This document shows positions 15,470 to 15,749 of a stretch of 15,749 bases of DNA, piece after piece. The notes under the pieces were generated by a model. That model saw nothing but the letters and a program-made list of their open reading frames with translations, had not been told where the DNA came from and ran no database searches. Source of the DNA: JANMJD01 sp963828405. Its GTDB lineage: Bacteria > Actinomycetota > Acidimicrobiia > Acidimicrobiales > Ilumatobacteraceae. The DNA lies in contig CAWHEG010000016.1 of assembly GCA_963828405.1 (NCBI GenBank), positions 1 through 15,749 on the forward strand, given 5' to 3'. How positions within the stretch are numbered: the stretch's first letter is position 1; every line of letters starts with the position of its first letter. Position numbers and translations under genes: made by a program.

Positions 15470-15749
15470 ATGCCGCCGACCCGTTACCGCATCGTGCACC
15501 GCACGTCGTACCACTACGCCGCGCCCGTCGCCCTCGCCCATGGGGTCGGCCACATCAGACGCGCCGGAATGGTCGCCCAGACGGTCGCCTCCAGTGCGAT
15601 CGAGATCGACCCGCCGGTCGACCACCGCTGGGAGTACCTCGATGCCTTCGGCAACCCCACGACCTACTGGTCGATCGAACACGCCCACCAGTCGCTCGAC
15701 GTCGTGTCGCATGCCGAGGTCGAGGTGTGGCCGGCGGTCGTACCTGCCA
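15470..15749 (+). CDS. Transglutaminase-like protein, N-terminal part (3' end outside window)
   Basis: ATG 15470 comes two bases after the fused protein's stop, and the frame is open to the window edge (93 residues). The sequence RYRIVHRTSYHYAAPVALAH near the start, and HRWEYLDAFGNPTTYWSIE about 50-70 residues in, match the bacterial transglutaminase-like N-terminal (beta-sandwich) domain. The Cys-His-Asp protease-fold domain should follow outside the window, so catalysis cannot be checked. In this gene neighbourhood the transglutaminase-like protein is predicted to be the peptidase or amide-exchange partner of the ATP-grasp proteins (Rv2409c-like arrangement). Confidence 0.85.
   Translation, partial: MPPTRYRIVHRTSYHYAAPVALAHGVGHIRRAGMVAQTVASSAIEIDPPVDHRWEYLDAFGNPTTYWSIEHAHQSLDVVSHAEVEVWPAVVPA

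Noticed and set aside
1..15749. tRNA, rRNA, CRISPR arrays, transposases, integrases, prophage genes
   Set aside because: None seen on either strand: no spaced direct repeats, no DDE or recombinase motifs, no tRNA-like cloverleaf noticed by eye.

Overview
The window is high-GC DNA (strong G/C preference at third codon positions, several GTG starts, apparently leaderless starts, an extracytoplasmic-function sigma factor, and Acidimicrobiia/Actinomycetota-like gene content). It most likely comes from an uncultured or environmental actinobacterium. That placement is an inference from composition and gene families, since no rRNA or marker gene is present.

Layout. (1) 2-430: the C-terminal end of an M20 metallopeptidase, followed by a stem-loop. 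(2) 655-1013, minus strand: a small ABM-type monooxygenase gene broken by two single-base frameshifts, with a further unidentified coding remnant around 1107-1290. (3) 1343-4009: an intact divergent pair, a glutamine-synthetase-like amide ligase (minus) and a CYP124/125/142-like cytochrome P450 (plus). They are separated by 105 bp that carries a long inverted repeat. (4) 4010-4828: mostly without a recognisable gene, with one possible 58-residue protein. (5) 4829-6912: an ECF sigma factor followed by a membrane-anchored protein whose extracellular part resembles a branched-chain amino-acid (LivK-like) binding protein. Both are decayed by a frameshift and stop codons. (6) 6966-10414, minus strand: a class III (CaiB/BaiF) CoA-transferase and an acyl-CoA dehydrogenase in one former operon, both frameshifted. 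The dehydrogenase is cut short and replaced by a DUF234-type ATPase gene whose start codon sits on a 33-bp near-perfect palindrome. (7) 10614-15749, plus strand: a tight, intact operon of a circularly permuted ATP-grasp protein, an alpha-E protein, a second ATP-grasp/alpha-E pair fused into one protein, and the start of a transglutaminase-like protein.

How the parts fit. The last module is the conserved but functionally unproven ATP-grasp/alpha-E/transglutaminase system, predicted to make and process peptide or amide bonds. Here it contains one ATP-grasp with its ligand motifs intact and one in which the same positions are replaced. The sigma factor and membrane-tethered binding protein suggest a ligand-sensing pair that is no longer functional in this copy. 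The CoA-transferase and acyl-CoA dehydrogenase would have acted on an acyl-CoA, but the operon appears dead after the dehydrogenase was truncated next to the ATPase.

The distribution of lesions is uneven. I count nine single-base indels, two nonsense codons, one internal deletion and one truncation. All lie in 655-1290 and 4829-10414; none is visible in the P450/synthetase pair or in the ATP-grasp operon. This favours real decay of accessory DNA, although several indels sit in homopolymers and base-calling error cannot be excluded from sequence alone.
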